From: Limousia pullorum
Lineage (GTDB): Bacteria; Bacillota; Clostridia; Oscillospirales; Acutalibacteraceae
Assembly (NCBI GenBank): GCA_018714545.1
Contig: DVNG01000088.1
Location: 1 to 21,593, forward strand
Direction of reading: 5' to 3'
Length of the DNA stretch: 21,593 nt
Shown: positions 13,657 through 20,496 of the stretch, piece by piece
Layout: every line of letters starts with the position of its first letter
Position numbering within the stretch: the first letter of the stretch is position 1
Notes under the pieces: generated by a model
The model's input: only the letters and a program-made list of their open reading frames with translations
Database searches by the model: none
What the model was told of the DNA's origin: nothing
Position numbers and translations under genes: made by a program

Positions 13657-14496
13657 ATGAGTCTGAAAAAATATGCTGTTATCGGTCATCCTATGGGTCA
13701 CACAATGTCGCCTTTTATTCATAAAAGACTGTTTGAGCTTTCAGGAATAGAGGCACAGTACGGTGTTTTTGATATAGCCCCGGAGGATTTGGAAAATCAG
13801 TATAAAACCGTTTTGTCAAAACTGGACGGATTCAATATTACAATTCCCCACAAACAGAGGATAATACCTTTACTCCAGAACCTTGACCCAAAGGCTAAGA
13901 TGTACGGAAGCGTCAACACGGTGGCTTTTGGTGAAAATGGTTCCTGCGGCTATACAACCGACCCTGACGGCTTCTTGAAAGCTTTGGAGGCGGAAAACAT
14001 TGCGCCTGCAGGCAGAGTGGTAATCCTCGGATGCGGCGGCGTTGCAAGAACCATGGCATATGAAGCGGCTTTGAAAAATGCCGATTTAAGCTTTGCGGTT
14101 AGAAAAGAAGATACAGAAATCTGCAAAGCTCTCTGCAAGGAAATTAAGGATACACTTGATAAGGATGTAAGCTTCTGTGAGCTTAATCAGATTGAGGGCG
14201 ATATTGACCTTTTGGTAAACGCCACACCGATAGGCATGTATCCTAAGATGGACGCACAGCCGGTTGAGGATAAGGTTCTTTCAAAGACAAAATCTTTGTT
14301 TGACGCTGTTTACAATCCTTTGGAAACACAGCTTATTAAAAAAGCCAAAGCAATGGGCTGCAAGGCTTTGGGCGGAATGTCAATGCTTGTGTGGCAGGCT
14401 GTGGTTGCCCATGAGATATGGGACGGCAGTAAGTATGATAAAAATGATATTGATAAGCTGTGCATTGACGCAGCAGCGGAGCTGAAAAACAAATGA
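13657..14496 (+). CDS. aroE: shikimate dehydrogenase
   Basis: Reduces 3-dehydroshikimate to shikimate with NADPH. The 279-residue protein has GHPMGHTMSP for substrate binding, the catalytic pair Lys66 (NITIPHK) and Asp102 (TTDPDGF), the dinucleotide loop LGCGGVARTM near 124-133, and NATPIGMYP. GGGAGTG at 13643-13649 precedes the ATG. It is the first gene of the aromatic operon, and its stop overlaps the aroK start as ATGA. AT-rich DNA upstream (13540-13610) may act as an UP-like element. Confidence 0.96.
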   Translation: MSLKKYAVIGHPMGHTMSPFIHKRLFELSGIEAQYGVFDIAPEDLENQYKTVLSKLDGFNITIPHKQRIIPLLQNLDPKAKMYGSVNTVAFGENGSCGYTTDPDGFLKALEAENIAPAGRVVILGCGGVARTMAYEAALKNADLSFAVRKEDTEICKALCKEIKDTLDKDVSFCELNQIEGDIDLLVNATPIGMYPKMDAQPVEDKVLSKTKSLFDAVYNPLETQLIKKAKAMGCKALGGMSMLVWQAVVAHEIWDGSKYDKNDIDKLCIDAAAELKNK

Positions 14497-15020
14497 GTAA
14501 TTTAAATCAAGTTAATATAGTTCTCTGCGGCTTTATGGGATGCGGAAAAACAACCATAGGAAAAATGCTTGCCGAGAGAACCGGAAGAAAATTTATGGAT
14601 ACAGACCAATACATAGAGGAATCTCAGAATATGGAAATCCCAGAGATTTTCTCAAGACAGGGGGAGGAGTATTTCAGATATCTTGAATACCGTGCCTGCT
14701 GTGATTTGGCGAAGATGCAGAATCTGGTTATTTCAACCGGCGGCGGAGCCTTAACCTTTAAGAGAAACGCCGATATTTTAAGCAAAACCGGCGAGATAAT
14801 TTTGCTGGATGCGGACTTGGAGACACTTTGGGAAAGACTTAAAGACGACACCACAAGACCTCTTCTTCAAAGGGAGAATAAAAAGCAGATTATGACAGAC
14901 CTTTATGAAAGACGTCTGCCGTTCTACAAGGAAAATTCCACAATGACTGTGGACGCTTCCATGTCACCAATGAAAGTATGTGATGAAATTATAAGAATGT
15001 TACGGCAAAAATACGCATAA
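14493..15020 (+). CDS. aroK: shikimate kinase
   Basis: Phosphorylates shikimate to shikimate-3-phosphate. The 175-residue protein has the P-loop GFMGCGKTT (13-21), DTD (36-38), FRYLE (61-65) with the shikimate-binding Arg, GGG (83-85) and the lid motif TTRPLL. It is coupled to aroE by a 4-base overlap. A 167-base gap with a terminator-like hairpin separates it from aroF. Confidence 0.96.
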   Translation: MSNLNQVNIVLCGFMGCGKTTIGKMLAERTGRKFMDTDQYIEESQNMEIPEIFSRQGEEYFRYLEYRACCDLAKMQNLVISTGGGALTFKRNADILSKTGEIILLDADLETLWERLKDDTTRPLLQRENKKQIMTDLYERRLPFYKENSTMTVDASMSPMKVCDEIIRMLRQKYA

Positions 15021-15081
15021 TAATTCAGATTTTTTTGCTTTAAAGTATTGAAATTCTCCGCAAGTGGTGATAAAATATCAT

Positions 15082-15124
15082 AAAAACAATAATGCATACT
15101 TTTTTCAAGGTCTGCATTGTTTTT
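15082..15124 (+). terminator. terminator-like hairpin between aroK and aroF
   Basis: aaaaacaat...gca (15082-15095) can pair with tgcattgttttt (15113-15124) with a 3-base bulge, around a loop of about 17 bases, and ends in a T-run. The stem is AT-rich, so termination may be partial. This would set a lower level for the downstream genes or act as an attenuator. Confidence 0.5.
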
Positions 15125-15181
15125 AAGTATTATAAAGGTTGCCGCATGTCGGGATTGCGGCAGTCCGCAAAATGGAGGTAA
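15092..15181 (+). CDS. possible 29-codon leader peptide with Phe and Tyr codons
   Basis: An ATG at 15092 opens 29 codons ending with TAA at 15179-15181, 6 bases before the aroF ATG. The peptide starts MHTFF and contains VFKYYK, i.e. three Phe and two adjacent Tyr in the first 14 residues, and one Trp near the end. No ribosome site is visible upstream, and the AT-rich terminator-like hairpin overlaps its first half and could by chance encode Phe/Lys. I list it because of its place before a DAHP synthase gene. Confidence 0.25.
   Translation: MHTFFKVCIVFKYYKGCRMSGLRQSAKWR
15139..15170 (+). promoter_or_regulatory. two mutually exclusive hairpins before aroF
   Basis: Hairpin 1 pairs tgccgca (15140-15146) with tgcggca (15156-15162). 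Hairpin 2 pairs ttgcgg (15155-15160) with ccgcaa (15165-15170). They compete for the same bases and end 3 bases before the aroF ribosome site GGAGG (15174-15178). This could modulate access to it. Confidence 0.5.
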
Positions 15182-15187
15182 AGAAAA

Positions 15188-16204
15188 ATGATTATTGTAT
15201 TGAAGCCGGAATGTTCCAAAGAGCAAGTTTTAATGTTTACCGATATGCTTACAAGCCAGTATAACGTGAAGGTAAACAAATGGGAAGGCGTTCATTCAAC
15301 CGTACTCGGTCTTATCGGAGATACTACTCAGATTGATATTGATTATATAGATGCTCAGGATTTTGTTGAGAGCGTAAAAAGAGTTCAGGAGCCTTATAAA
15401 AAGGCTAACAGAAAGTTCCATCCGGAAAACACCGTGATTGAGCTTTCAAACGGTGTTAAAATCGGCGACGGAAGCTTGCAGATAATGGCAGGACCTTGCT
15501 CTGTTGAGTCAGAAGAACAGGTTACTGAAATCGCAAAGAGAGTAAAGCTTTCCGGTGCGTCTATCCTTCGAGGCGGCGCATTTAAGCCAAGAACCTCACC
15601 ATATGCTTTCCAGGGTCTTAAAGCCGAAGGTCTTGACCTTTTGAAAGCCGCAAGAAAGGCAACAGGTTTGCCTATAGTTACAGAGATTATGAGAGTTTCC
15701 CACATTGATATGTTTGAAAATGTGGATATTATTCAGGTCGGCGCAAGAAATATGCAGAACTTCGAGCTTTTGAAAGAGCTTGGCAAGGTAAACAAGCCAA
15801 TCCTTTTGAAGAGAGGACTTTCCGCAACCATTGAAGAGTGGCTCATGAGCGCCGAATACATTATGGCAGGTGGCAATGACCAGGTTATACTTTGTGAAAG
15901 AGGTATCAGAACCTATGAGACCTTCACAAGAAACACCCTTGACCTTTCAGCAATCCCGATTGTAAAGTCATTGTCACACCTTCCGGTTGTTGTTGACCCA
16001 AGCCATGCAACAGGTAAATCATGGCTTGTAGAGCCGATGGCTATTGCCGCAGTTGCAGCAGGCGCAGACGGACTTATCATCGAAGTTCACAACGACCCTG
16101 CTCATGCACTTTGCGACGGAGCTCAGTCATTGACTCCTGACCAGTTTGACAGCCTTGCTAAAAAGGTATTCAAGCTTAAAGACTATATGAAAGATAATAT
16201 TTAA
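15188..16204 (+). CDS. aroF: 3-deoxy-7-phosphoheptulonate (DAHP) synthase, type I-beta with N-terminal regulatory domain
   Basis: Condenses PEP and erythrose-4-phosphate, the entry step of the shikimate pathway. The 338-residue protein has a ferredoxin-like/ACT-type N-terminal domain (about residues 1-70, starting MIIVLKPECS). The TIM barrel follows with MAGPCSVES (100-108), RGGAFKPRTSPYAFQG (128-143), LLKRG, CERGIRTYE and DPSHATGK. This layout matches the Thermotoga maritima enzyme, where the N-terminal domain gives feedback inhibition by Tyr. GGAGG at 15174-15178 is the ribosome site. The leader contains candidate regulatory structures. A hairpin lies between it and tyrA. Confidence 0.96.
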   Translation: MIIVLKPECSKEQVLMFTDMLTSQYNVKVNKWEGVHSTVLGLIGDTTQIDIDYIDAQDFVESVKRVQEPYKKANRKFHPENTVIELSNGVKIGDGSLQIMAGPCSVESEEQVTEIAKRVKLSGASILRGGAFKPRTSPYAFQGLKAEGLDLLKAARKATGLPIVTEIMRVSHIDMFENVDIIQVGARNMQNFELLKELGKVNKPILLKRGLSATIEEWLMSAEYIMAGGNDQVILCERGIRTYETFTRNTLDLSAIPIVKSLSHLPVVVDPSHATGKSWLVEPMAIAAVAAGADGLIIEVHNDPAHALCDGAQSLTPDQFDSLAKKVFKLKDYMKDNI

Positions 16205-16207
16205 CGT

Positions 16208-16246
16208 AAAGCAAGGGTGGGGAAAAGTACCGCCCTTGTGCGCTTT
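16208..16246 (+). promoter_or_regulatory. hairpin between aroF and tyrA
   Basis: caagggtgg (16212-16220) pairs with ccgcccttg (16230-16238), with one G-T pair, around a 9-base loop. aaagc and gcttt can extend it across a small bulge. There is no T-run. It ends next to the tyrA ribosome site AGGGAG (16248-16253), so a role in mRNA processing, stability or translation is more likely than termination. Confidence 0.6.
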
Positions 16247-16262
16247 CAGGGAGAAGATTTTT

Positions 16263-17093
16263 ATGAACATAGTTATAGTCGGACTCGGAATTATCGGCGG
16301 AAGCATCGCCAAAGCATTGAAGAAAAATACAGAACACTACATTATCGGCATAGATAAAAACCATGAGGTGGAGAAAAAAGCTCTCTCAGACGGAGCCATT
16401 GACGAAATCGGAGATATAGATTCTCTGGGAATTGCAGACGTTATTTATCTTGCCGTTTATCCCGGTGCGGCTGTGCAGTATGTGGAAGAAAACGGAAAAT
16501 ATATAAAGCAGGGCGCAATAGTCACCGACACTGCCGGTATAAAATACGAGATTTGTCCGGCACTTGTAGAGCTTTCAGTGGAATATTCCTTTGATTTTGT
16601 AGGAAGCCATCCAATGGCAGGCAAGGAGAAAAACGGATATGAAGCCTCAGACCCTGAAATTTTTAAAGGTGCAAGCTATATCGTTATTCCCTGCGACGCA
16701 GACGACAACAGCGTAATCGTTATAAGCGGACTTGCAAGGGCTATGGGCTTCGGAGGAGTTATGATAACATCTCCTGCGGAGCACGACAGAATGATTGCCT
16801 TTACTTCACAGCTTCCTCATGTGCTTGCCTGCGCCTATGTTATGAGCCCATGCTGTAAAAACCATGTGGGCTATTCCGCAGGAAGCTACAACGACGTTTC
16901 CCGTGTTGCAAACATAAATGCAGAGCTTTGGAGCGAGCTGTTTTTGGAAAACAAGGACAACCTTGTAAAAGAGCTTGATCTTCTCATTGACAATATAGGA
17001 AAAATTAAAAAAGAGATAGAAAACGAAGATAAACAAAAGCTTACTGAGCTTTTGGCAAAAGGCAGAAAAATCAAGGAGGAGCTGGGAGAATGA
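16263..17093 (+). CDS. tyrA: prephenate dehydrogenase
   Basis: Oxidatively decarboxylates prephenate to 4-hydroxyphenylpyruvate, the Tyr branch. The 276-residue protein starts with the NAD-binding GLGIIGGS (7-14) and has DTAGIK (89-94), SHPMAGKE (115-122) with the likely catalytic His116, and SQLPHVLA (182-189). It stops without the C-terminal ACT domain found in B. subtilis TyrA, so Tyr feedback on this step is not expected through such a domain. The start at 16263 follows AGGGAG at 16248-16253; the in-frame ATG at 16236 lies inside the hairpin. It shares ATGA with aroB. Confidence 0.95.
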   Translation: MNIVIVGLGIIGGSIAKALKKNTEHYIIGIDKNHEVEKKALSDGAIDEIGDIDSLGIADVIYLAVYPGAAVQYVEENGKYIKQGAIVTDTAGIKYEICPALVELSVEYSFDFVGSHPMAGKEKNGYEASDPEIFKGASYIVIPCDADDNSVIVISGLARAMGFGGVMITSPAEHDRMIAFTSQLPHVLACAYVMSPCCKNHVGYSAGSYNDVSRVANINAELWSELFLENKDNLVKELDLLIDNIGKIKKEIENEDKQKLTELLAKGRKIKEELGE

Positions 17094-18142
17094 AAGCCGT
17101 AAGGGTTGAAACCGGACGACCTTATGATATCCTCATAGAAAGAGGACTTATTAAAAAATGCGGAGAAATAATAAAGGGAATTACAAAGGCTGTTAGAATA
17201 GCAGTTATAACCGACAGCAATGTGTCACCCATATACGCAGAAACCGTAAAAACTTCCCTCAAAGAAGCTGGCTTTGCAGTTACGGTTTTTGCCTTTGAAG
17301 CCGGAGAACAGTCAAAAGGCATTGAAACAATCTGTCATATGTACGACTGTCTTGCTGACAACAACTTTACAAGACAGGATATGATTGTGGCTTTGGGCGG
17401 CGGAGTAACAGGCGATATGGCAGGCTTTGCTGCGGCAACCTACCTTAGAGGAATCGAGTTTGTTCAGATACCTACATCTTTGCTTGCTCAGGTTGACAGC
17501 TCCGTAGGCGGCAAAACAGGCTTTGATATAAAGCAGGGCAAAAACCTTGTAGGAGCCTTTTGGCAGCCGTCTTTGGTTATTATCGACCCGGACACAATAG
17601 ACACACTTCCAAAGCACTTTGTAAGCGACGGAATGGCAGAGGTTATAAAGTACGGTTGTATAAAGGACAAGGAGTTCTTTAACTTCCTTAAAAACGAGGA
17701 CGCTCTTGAAAATATCGACGAGGTTATATACAAGTGCGTTAAGATAAAGCGTGACGTGGTTTCAGCCGACGAGCATGAAAAAGGGGAGAGAATGTTATTA
17801 AACTTCGGACATACCCTGGGTCATGCTCTTGAAAAGTTAGGCGATTTTAAAACCCTCAGTCACGGCGAAGCGGTTGCAATAGGAATGGTTATGATGACCG
17901 CCGCTTCCGAAAAGGCAGGACTTACAAAGGGCGGAACCTGCAAGAAGATTGCAAAGGTATGCCGCAAATACGGACTACCTATAGAAAATCCCGAAAAGTC
18001 ACAGGATATAGCTTTGGCGGCTCTCAACGATAAAAAGAGCAGCGGCAACAGCATAAATCTTGTGCTTATAAGCGAGATTGGAAAAAGTTTTGTTAAGAAA
18101 ATTCCCCATGAAGAATTGGCGGAATTTATCAAGGTGGATTGA
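17090..18142 (+). CDS. aroB: 3-dehydroquinate synthase
   Basis: Converts DAHP to 3-dehydroquinate with NAD and a divalent metal. The 350-residue protein has GGGVTGDMAGF (103-113), IPTSLLAQVDSSVGGKTG (127-144), the metal Glu in MAEVIKYG and the metal His residues in FGHTLGHALE and LSHGEAVAIGM. Length is typical. It overlaps tyrA by 4 bases and is followed by aroA after 6 bases. Confidence 0.97.
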   Translation: MKAVRVETGRPYDILIERGLIKKCGEIIKGITKAVRIAVITDSNVSPIYAETVKTSLKEAGFAVTVFAFEAGEQSKGIETICHMYDCLADNNFTRQDMIVALGGGVTGDMAGFAAATYLRGIEFVQIPTSLLAQVDSSVGGKTGFDIKQGKNLVGAFWQPSLVIIDPDTIDTLPKHFVSDGMAEVIKYGCIKDKEFFNFLKNEDALENIDEVIYKCVKIKRDVVSADEHEKGERMLLNFGHTLGHALEKLGDFKTLSHGEAVAIGMVMMTAASEKAGLTKGGTCKKIAKVCRKYGLPIENPEKSQDIALAALNDKKSSGNSINLVLISEIGKSFVKKIPHEELAEFIKVD

Positions 18143-18148
18143 TTAAAT

Positions 18149-19420
18149 ATGACGACAGCAATGTTTACTCCCTCTTTTCTCAAAGGGGAGGTAACTGTTC
18201 CCCCGTCAAAAAGCGATGTTCACAGGGCGGTGCTTTGCGCCGCCCTTGCTAAAGGCATAAGCAGAATTGAGCCTGTTGCCCTTTCAAAGGACATAAAGGC
18301 AACAATAGACTGTGTAACCGCCATGGGGGCAAAAACAAGATTTGAGGGCGACGCCCTTATTGTGGACGGCAGAGAGATGTTTTCAAATAAAAGCTGCCGC
18401 CTCCACTGCTGTGAAAGCGGCTCAACCCTGAGATTTGTAATACCCATTGCGGCAGCAGGCGGTATTGACGCCCTGTTTACCGGAGAGGGACGGCTTCCGG
18501 AAAGACCTATCGGCATATACACGGAAATTCTTCCAAAAGCCGGAGTTAAGTGTATAACCTCAGGCGGACTGCCCTTTGAGATTACAGGACAGCTTCAAAG
18601 CGGAGATTTTTCTCTTCCGGGAAATATAAGCTCTCAGTTTATAACAGGACTGCTGTTAAGCCTTCCTTTGCTTTCCGGCGACAGCCGCATTATTTTGACC
18701 ACAGAGCTTGAAAGCGAGGGCTATGTAACTTTAACACTGGATGTTATGAAAAAATTCGGTGTAGAGGCACAGAGAACCGATTACGGCTACTTTATAAAGG
18801 GAAATCAGCAGTATACCGCCGCAGACTATAAAACCCAGGGTGACTGGTCACAGGCGGCGTTTTTCATCTGCGCCGGTGCAATAAACGGCGACGTGACGGT
18901 GAAAGGCGTTTCCCAAAGCTCATCCCAGAGGGATAAGGATATCTGCGACCTTGTGAAAGATTTCGGTGCAGATATAAGCTGGGGCGAGGATTTTGTAAAG
19001 GTGAGAAAAAGCTCTCTCCATGGAATAAAAATAGACGCAAGACAGATTCCGGATATAGTTCCGGTTTTGGCAGTGACCGCCGCCTATGCTCAGGGTGAAA
19101 CTGTGATTTACAATGCAGAAAGACTGAGAATAAAGGAAAGCGACCGTTTGCAGGCGATTTCACAGGCTGTAAATGCCTGCGGCGGAGATATAGAGGAAAC
19201 AGAGGACGGACTTATCATAAGGGGAGTGAAGTCTTTAAAAGGCGGAAAAGCTCTGGGATGCAACGACCACAGAATTGTTATGTCTATGGCGACAGCGGCT
19301 GTGGGAAGTGAAAAAGAGATTTATGTAACTGACCCTATGAGCATAAACAAGTCCTATCCTGATTTCTTTAAGGACTACAACAGTTTGGGAGGTAAAGCAG
19401 ATGTCATCGACTTGGGGTGA
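18149..19420 (+). CDS. aroA: 3-phosphoshikimate 1-carboxyvinyltransferase (EPSP synthase)
   Basis: Adds the enolpyruvyl group of PEP to shikimate-3-phosphate. The 423-residue protein has Lys21, Ser22 and Arg26 in PPSKSDVHRA, matching E. coli Lys22, Ser23 and Arg27; GEGRLPERPI; SSQFITGLLLSLPL; and RIKESDRL and CNDHRIVMS near the end. In the PEP/glyphosate loop it has ESGSTLRF (89-96): the Gly equal to E. coli Gly96 is kept, but Phe stands where E. coli has Pro101. AAGGTGG at 18132-18138 is the ribosome site. The 3' end overlaps aroC by 20 bases. Confidence 0.96.
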   Translation: MTTAMFTPSFLKGEVTVPPSKSDVHRAVLCAALAKGISRIEPVALSKDIKATIDCVTAMGAKTRFEGDALIVDGREMFSNKSCRLHCCESGSTLRFVIPIAAAGGIDALFTGEGRLPERPIGIYTEILPKAGVKCITSGGLPFEITGQLQSGDFSLPGNISSQFITGLLLSLPLLSGDSRIILTTELESEGYVTLTLDVMKKFGVEAQRTDYGYFIKGNQQYTAADYKTQGDWSQAAFFICAGAINGDVTVKGVSQSSSQRDKDICDLVKDFGADISWGEDFVKVRKSSLHGIKIDARQIPDIVPVLAVTAAYAQGETVIYNAERLRIKESDRLQAISQAVNACGGDIEETEDGLIIRGVKSLKGGKALGCNDHRIVMSMATAAVGSEKEIYVTDPMSINKSYPDFFKDYNSLGGKADVIDLG

Positions 19421-20480
19421 TAAAATAAAAATCTCCGTTTTCGGAGAAAGTCACGGAAAGGGAATAGGCGTTGTTATAGACGGACTTCCCTCCGGACACA
19501 AAATAGATATGGAACAGGTCTACGAGCAGATGGCAAGACGAGCTCCCGGCAAGGATAAGACAGCCACGCCAAGATTTGAAACCGACATTCCCACAGTTCT
19601 TTCGGGAATGTTAAACGATGTGACAACAGGTGCGCCTATCTGCGCAGTTATCGAAAACAACAACACAAAAAGCGGAGATTACAGCAATTTGCTCGACTGT
19701 CCGAGACCGGGACACAGCGATTATCCCGCCTATGTGAGATATAAAGGACAAAACGATATAAGAGGCGGCGGACATTTTTCCGGACGTCTTACAGCTCCAA
19801 TAGTTTTTGCAGGTGCTTTGTGCCGTCAGATTTTGGAAAAACAGGGTATCAATATAGCCGCCCACATTGCTTCCGTGGGCTCTGTAAAGGATAAAAGCTT
19901 TTACGATTTGGGAGTTTTTCCCGATGAAAATATTTTAAAAGAGCTTTCAAAAAGCCGCTTTGCCCTTATTGACAAGGATATAGAGGAAAACATAAGACAG
20001 GAAGTTGCCAATTCCGCTGAAAAAGGCGACAGCGTAGGCGGAACTGTAGAGTGCATTGTAACAGGCGTTAAGGCAGGTTACGGCGACCCAATGTTCGGCG
20101 GCGTGGAAAATATTATTTCTTCAATAGTTTTCGGTATTCCTGCAATAAAGGGTATCGAGTTCGGAAAGGGCTTTGAGCTGTCCCAAATGCACGGAAGCGA
20201 GAGCAACGACCCCTTTGAAATAATAGACGGAAATATACAGACGAAGTCCAATAACTGCGGAGGAATTTTGGGCGGTATCACAAACGGTATGCCAATAGTG
20301 TTTAAAGCCGCTGTAAAGCCCACAGCGTCCATTTCTATAGAACAGGACACAGTAAGCCTCAGCGGAATGAAAAACGCTAAATTAAGCGTTAAAGGCAGAC
20401 ACGACCCATGCATAGTGCCGAGAGCCGTTCCTGTTGTTGAAGCCGCCGCCGCTTTGGCGGTTGCCCAGCTTGTTCTGTGA
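19401..20480 (+). CDS. aroC: chorismate synthase
   Basis: Removes phosphate from EPSP to give chorismate, using reduced FMN. The 359-residue protein begins STWGDKIKISVFGESHGKG and has RPGHSDYPA (102-110), RGGGHFSGR (121-129), GGITNGMPIV and RHDPCIVPRAVPV. Length is typical. The start lies inside aroA, 20 bases before its stop, with GGAGG at 19389-19393; the N-terminal homology requires this start. pheA follows after 16 bases. Confidence 0.97.
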   Translation: MSSTWGDKIKISVFGESHGKGIGVVIDGLPSGHKIDMEQVYEQMARRAPGKDKTATPRFETDIPTVLSGMLNDVTTGAPICAVIENNNTKSGDYSNLLDCPRPGHSDYPAYVRYKGQNDIRGGGHFSGRLTAPIVFAGALCRQILEKQGINIAAHIASVGSVKDKSFYDLGVFPDENILKELSKSRFALIDKDIEENIRQEVANSAEKGDSVGGTVECIVTGVKAGYGDPMFGGVENIISSIVFGIPAIKGIEFGKGFELSQMHGSESNDPFEIIDGNIQTKSNNCGGILGGITNGMPIVFKAAVKPTASISIEQDTVSLSGMKNAKLSVKGRHDPCIVPRAVPVVEAAAALAVAQLVL

Positions 20481-20496
20481 TGGGAGTGTTTGTATT

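Noticed and set aside
15064..15126. Alternative GTG-started 20-codon leader ORF overlapping the aroF leader
   Set aside because: It also contains Tyr and Phe codons, but has no ribosome site and ends inside the terminator-like hairpin. The AT-rich sequence yields such codons by chance in more than one frame, which also lowers confidence in the 29-codon ORF.
16212..16238. T-box-like string (agggtgg ... taccgc) between aroF and tyrA
   Set aside because: The letters resemble the T-box antiterminator but are split by an insertion. The 58-base gap has no space for Stem I or a specifier loop, and there is no terminator. A simple hairpin explains it.
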